From: Clostridia bacterium
GTDB lineage: Bacteria > Bacillota > Clostridia > Oscillospirales > RGIG577
Length of the DNA: 5,663 bases
Assembly: GCA_017419325.1 (NCBI GenBank)
Contig: JAFOLN010000380.1
Location: forward strand, 1-5,663
Reading direction: 5' to 3'
Part shown: positions 4,651-5,663 of the stretch, piece after piece
How positions within the stretch are numbered: position 1 is the stretch's first letter
Layout of the letters: the number at the start of each line of letters is the position of its first letter
Made by a program: the position numbers and the translations under genes
The notes under the pieces: model-generated
Databases searched by the model: none
What the model was told of the DNA's origin: nothing
What the model saw: the letters and a program-made list of their open reading frames with translations, nothing else

Positions 4651-5663
4651 ATGAAAAACGCTTTTAAAAAAGGCGCGCTCTATTTTTTTACGGGCGCGTT
4701 CATCATCCTTTATTTTATGTACCCCGAAAGCGTGAGCCGCGCCGTATCGGGGGCGCTGTCGCTTTCGGGCGGCGTTGTGATACCGTCGCTTTTCATCTTT
4801 TTTGTCATCTCCGACGTATTTATAAAAAGCGGCATGTGCTCCGACGCGGGACGGCTTTTGTCTCCCGTGCTGTCGCCGCTTCTTCACCTTTCGGGCGGCG
4901 CGTGCACGGCGTTCCTTCTCTCCCTTGTGGCGGGCTATCCCGCCGGGGGCATAGGTGCGGTGACGCTTTATAAAAGCGGCTGCGCGGGCCGCCGCGAGTG
5001 CGAGCGGCTTTTAATGTTTTCAAATAACTGCGGCCCCGCTTTTTTCATATCGGCGGTGGGCGCGTCGATGCTTGGAAGCGCGCACACGGGCGCGTATCTT
5101 TACGCCGTGCACATCATATCCGCGCTGTGCGTGGGCGTACTCACGGGGCTTATATGGCCGACAAAGGACGCGGCGGGTAAGACTTCCCCGAACGCCGCGC
5201 CCCTCTCCGCGCCCGCGCTTATATCGGAGGCCATACGCTCGGCGTCGCTCTCCATGCTTTACGTCTGCGGAGCGGTGGTGTTCTTTCTTTCGGTGATAGG
5301 GCTTATGAGAGACTGCGGCCTTGAAAGGCTTGTCTGCGACGTCATGGGTCTTTTTCATGTACCGCCCGATCTTTCACGCGCCGCTCTCGCCGCCGCGCTG
5401 GAGCTTACGGCGGGCTCGTCCATGATATGCGCGTCGGGCGCGGATATGCGTGTGATGCTTTCGATGCTTTCGGCATTTCTGGGCTTCGGCGGCCTCTCTG
5501 TTCATATGCAGCTTCTGCCCCACATCCGCGAGGCGGGCCTTCGCGCGGGAAAGTACGTCATGGGAAAGACGCTCCACGCATGTCTGTCGGCGGCGATAAC
5601 GTATTTTTCGGCGGGACGCTTTGCGGGAGTCCTGCCCGCGTTCTCGCCTGCGGGAAGATATAC
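4651..5663 (+). CDS. ylbJ: Sporulation integral membrane protein YlbJ, C-terminus cut by window edge
   Basis: An open frame of 337 codons that continues beyond the window; the Bacillus subtilis protein has about 400 residues. YlbJ is a polytopic membrane protein with gate/nucleoside-recognition-like domains, required for efficient formation of heat-resistant spores; its transported substrate, if any, is unknown. It is highly hydrophobic, with likely helices near 8-26, 38-58, 84-106, 128-143, 148-169, 200-218, 268-285 and 309-327, and a hydrophilic linker at about 170-190. Family motifs are AGYPAGG (94-100), followed by LYKSG and CERLLMFSNNCGPAF (117-131), and, in the second half, LELTAGSS (250-257) and GFGGLSVHMQ (278-287), which mirrors the first-half layout. 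It is divergent from yqfC across 107 bp. In Bacillus ylbJ is also under sigma-E, so the two units may be switched on together. Related spore-maturation or nucleoside-gate proteins are the alternative, but the combined motifs and context favour YlbJ. Confidence 0.88.
   Translation, partial: MKNAFKKGALYFFTGAFIILYFMYPESVSRAVSGALSLSGGVVIPSLFIFFVISDVFIKSGMCSDAGRLLSPVLSPLLHLSGGACTAFLLSLVAGYPAGGIGAVTLYKSGCAGRRECERLLMFSNNCGPAFFISAVGASMLGSAHTGAYLYAVHIISALCVGVLTGLIWPTKDAAGKTSPNAAPLSAPALISEAIRSASLSMLYVCGAVVFFLSVIGLMRDCGLERLVCDVMGLFHVPPDLSRAALAAALELTAGSSMICASGADMRVMLSMLSAFLGFGGLSVHMQLLPHIREAGLRAGKYVMGKTLHACLSAAITYFSAGRFAGVLPAFSPAGRY

Noticed and set aside
4624..5577. Minus-strand open frames (4624-4887, 4820-5023, 5020-5358, 5374-5577) in the right part of the window
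   Set aside because: They are antisense to the ylbJ frame, which has family motifs throughout and stays open for over 1000 bases. The minus-strand translations are Arg/His/Lys-rich and motif-free.
1..5663. CRISPR array, tRNA or rRNA genes, insertion sequence ends, riboswitch or intrinsic terminator
   Set aside because: Genes fill nearly the whole window. I saw no repeat array, no tRNA-like cloverleaf, no transposase and no GC hairpin followed by a T-run; the only non-coding stretch over 20 bp is the 107-bp divergent region.

Overview
The window looks like a chromosomal core segment of a spore-forming member of the Firmicutes (Bacillota), most likely class Clostridia. Two things point there. 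The gene order yqfC-yqfD-phoH-ybeY-dgkA-era-recO is the classic Firmicutes order, and yqfC, yqfD and ylbJ are endospore-formation genes. The DNA is moderately GC-rich, yet ATA is the dominant isoleucine codon (22 of 28 in era by direct count). Nothing indicates a plasmid, phage, insertion sequence, CRISPR array or RNA gene.

Layout. Positions 1-4543 are one compact minus-strand operon, read from right to left: yqfC, yqfD, phoH, ybeY, dgkA, era and the first 57 codons of recO, which runs off the left edge. Junctions are very tight: 0 nt between yqfC/yqfD and yqfD/phoH, a 4-nt ATGA overlap for phoH/ybeY, 2 nt for ybeY/dgkA, 15 nt for dgkA/era and 1 nt for era/recO. Positions 4544-4650 are a 107-bp divergent intergenic region. 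From 4651 a plus-strand ylbJ-like gene runs off the right edge (337 codons present).

How the genes work together. YqfC, YqfD and YlbJ form a sporulation group facing outward from one control region. In Bacillus subtilis these genes belong to the mother-cell sigma-E regulon, and a sigma-E-like promoter can be read in front of yqfC. The downstream genes are vegetative: PhoH and YbeY (RNA metabolism), DgkA (lipid or undecaprenol phosphorylation), Era (30S subunit assembly) and RecO (recombination). They need transcription outside sporulation, and a near-consensus sigma-A promoter (TTTACA, 17 nt, TATAAT) sits inside the 3' end of yqfD, about 70 nt before phoH.

I did not find an undescribed system. 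The observations worth checking concern regulation and gene order: the two candidate promoters, the divergent ylbJ/yqfC pairing, the absence of pgpH between phoH and ybeY, and small oddities in DgkA, PhoH and era.
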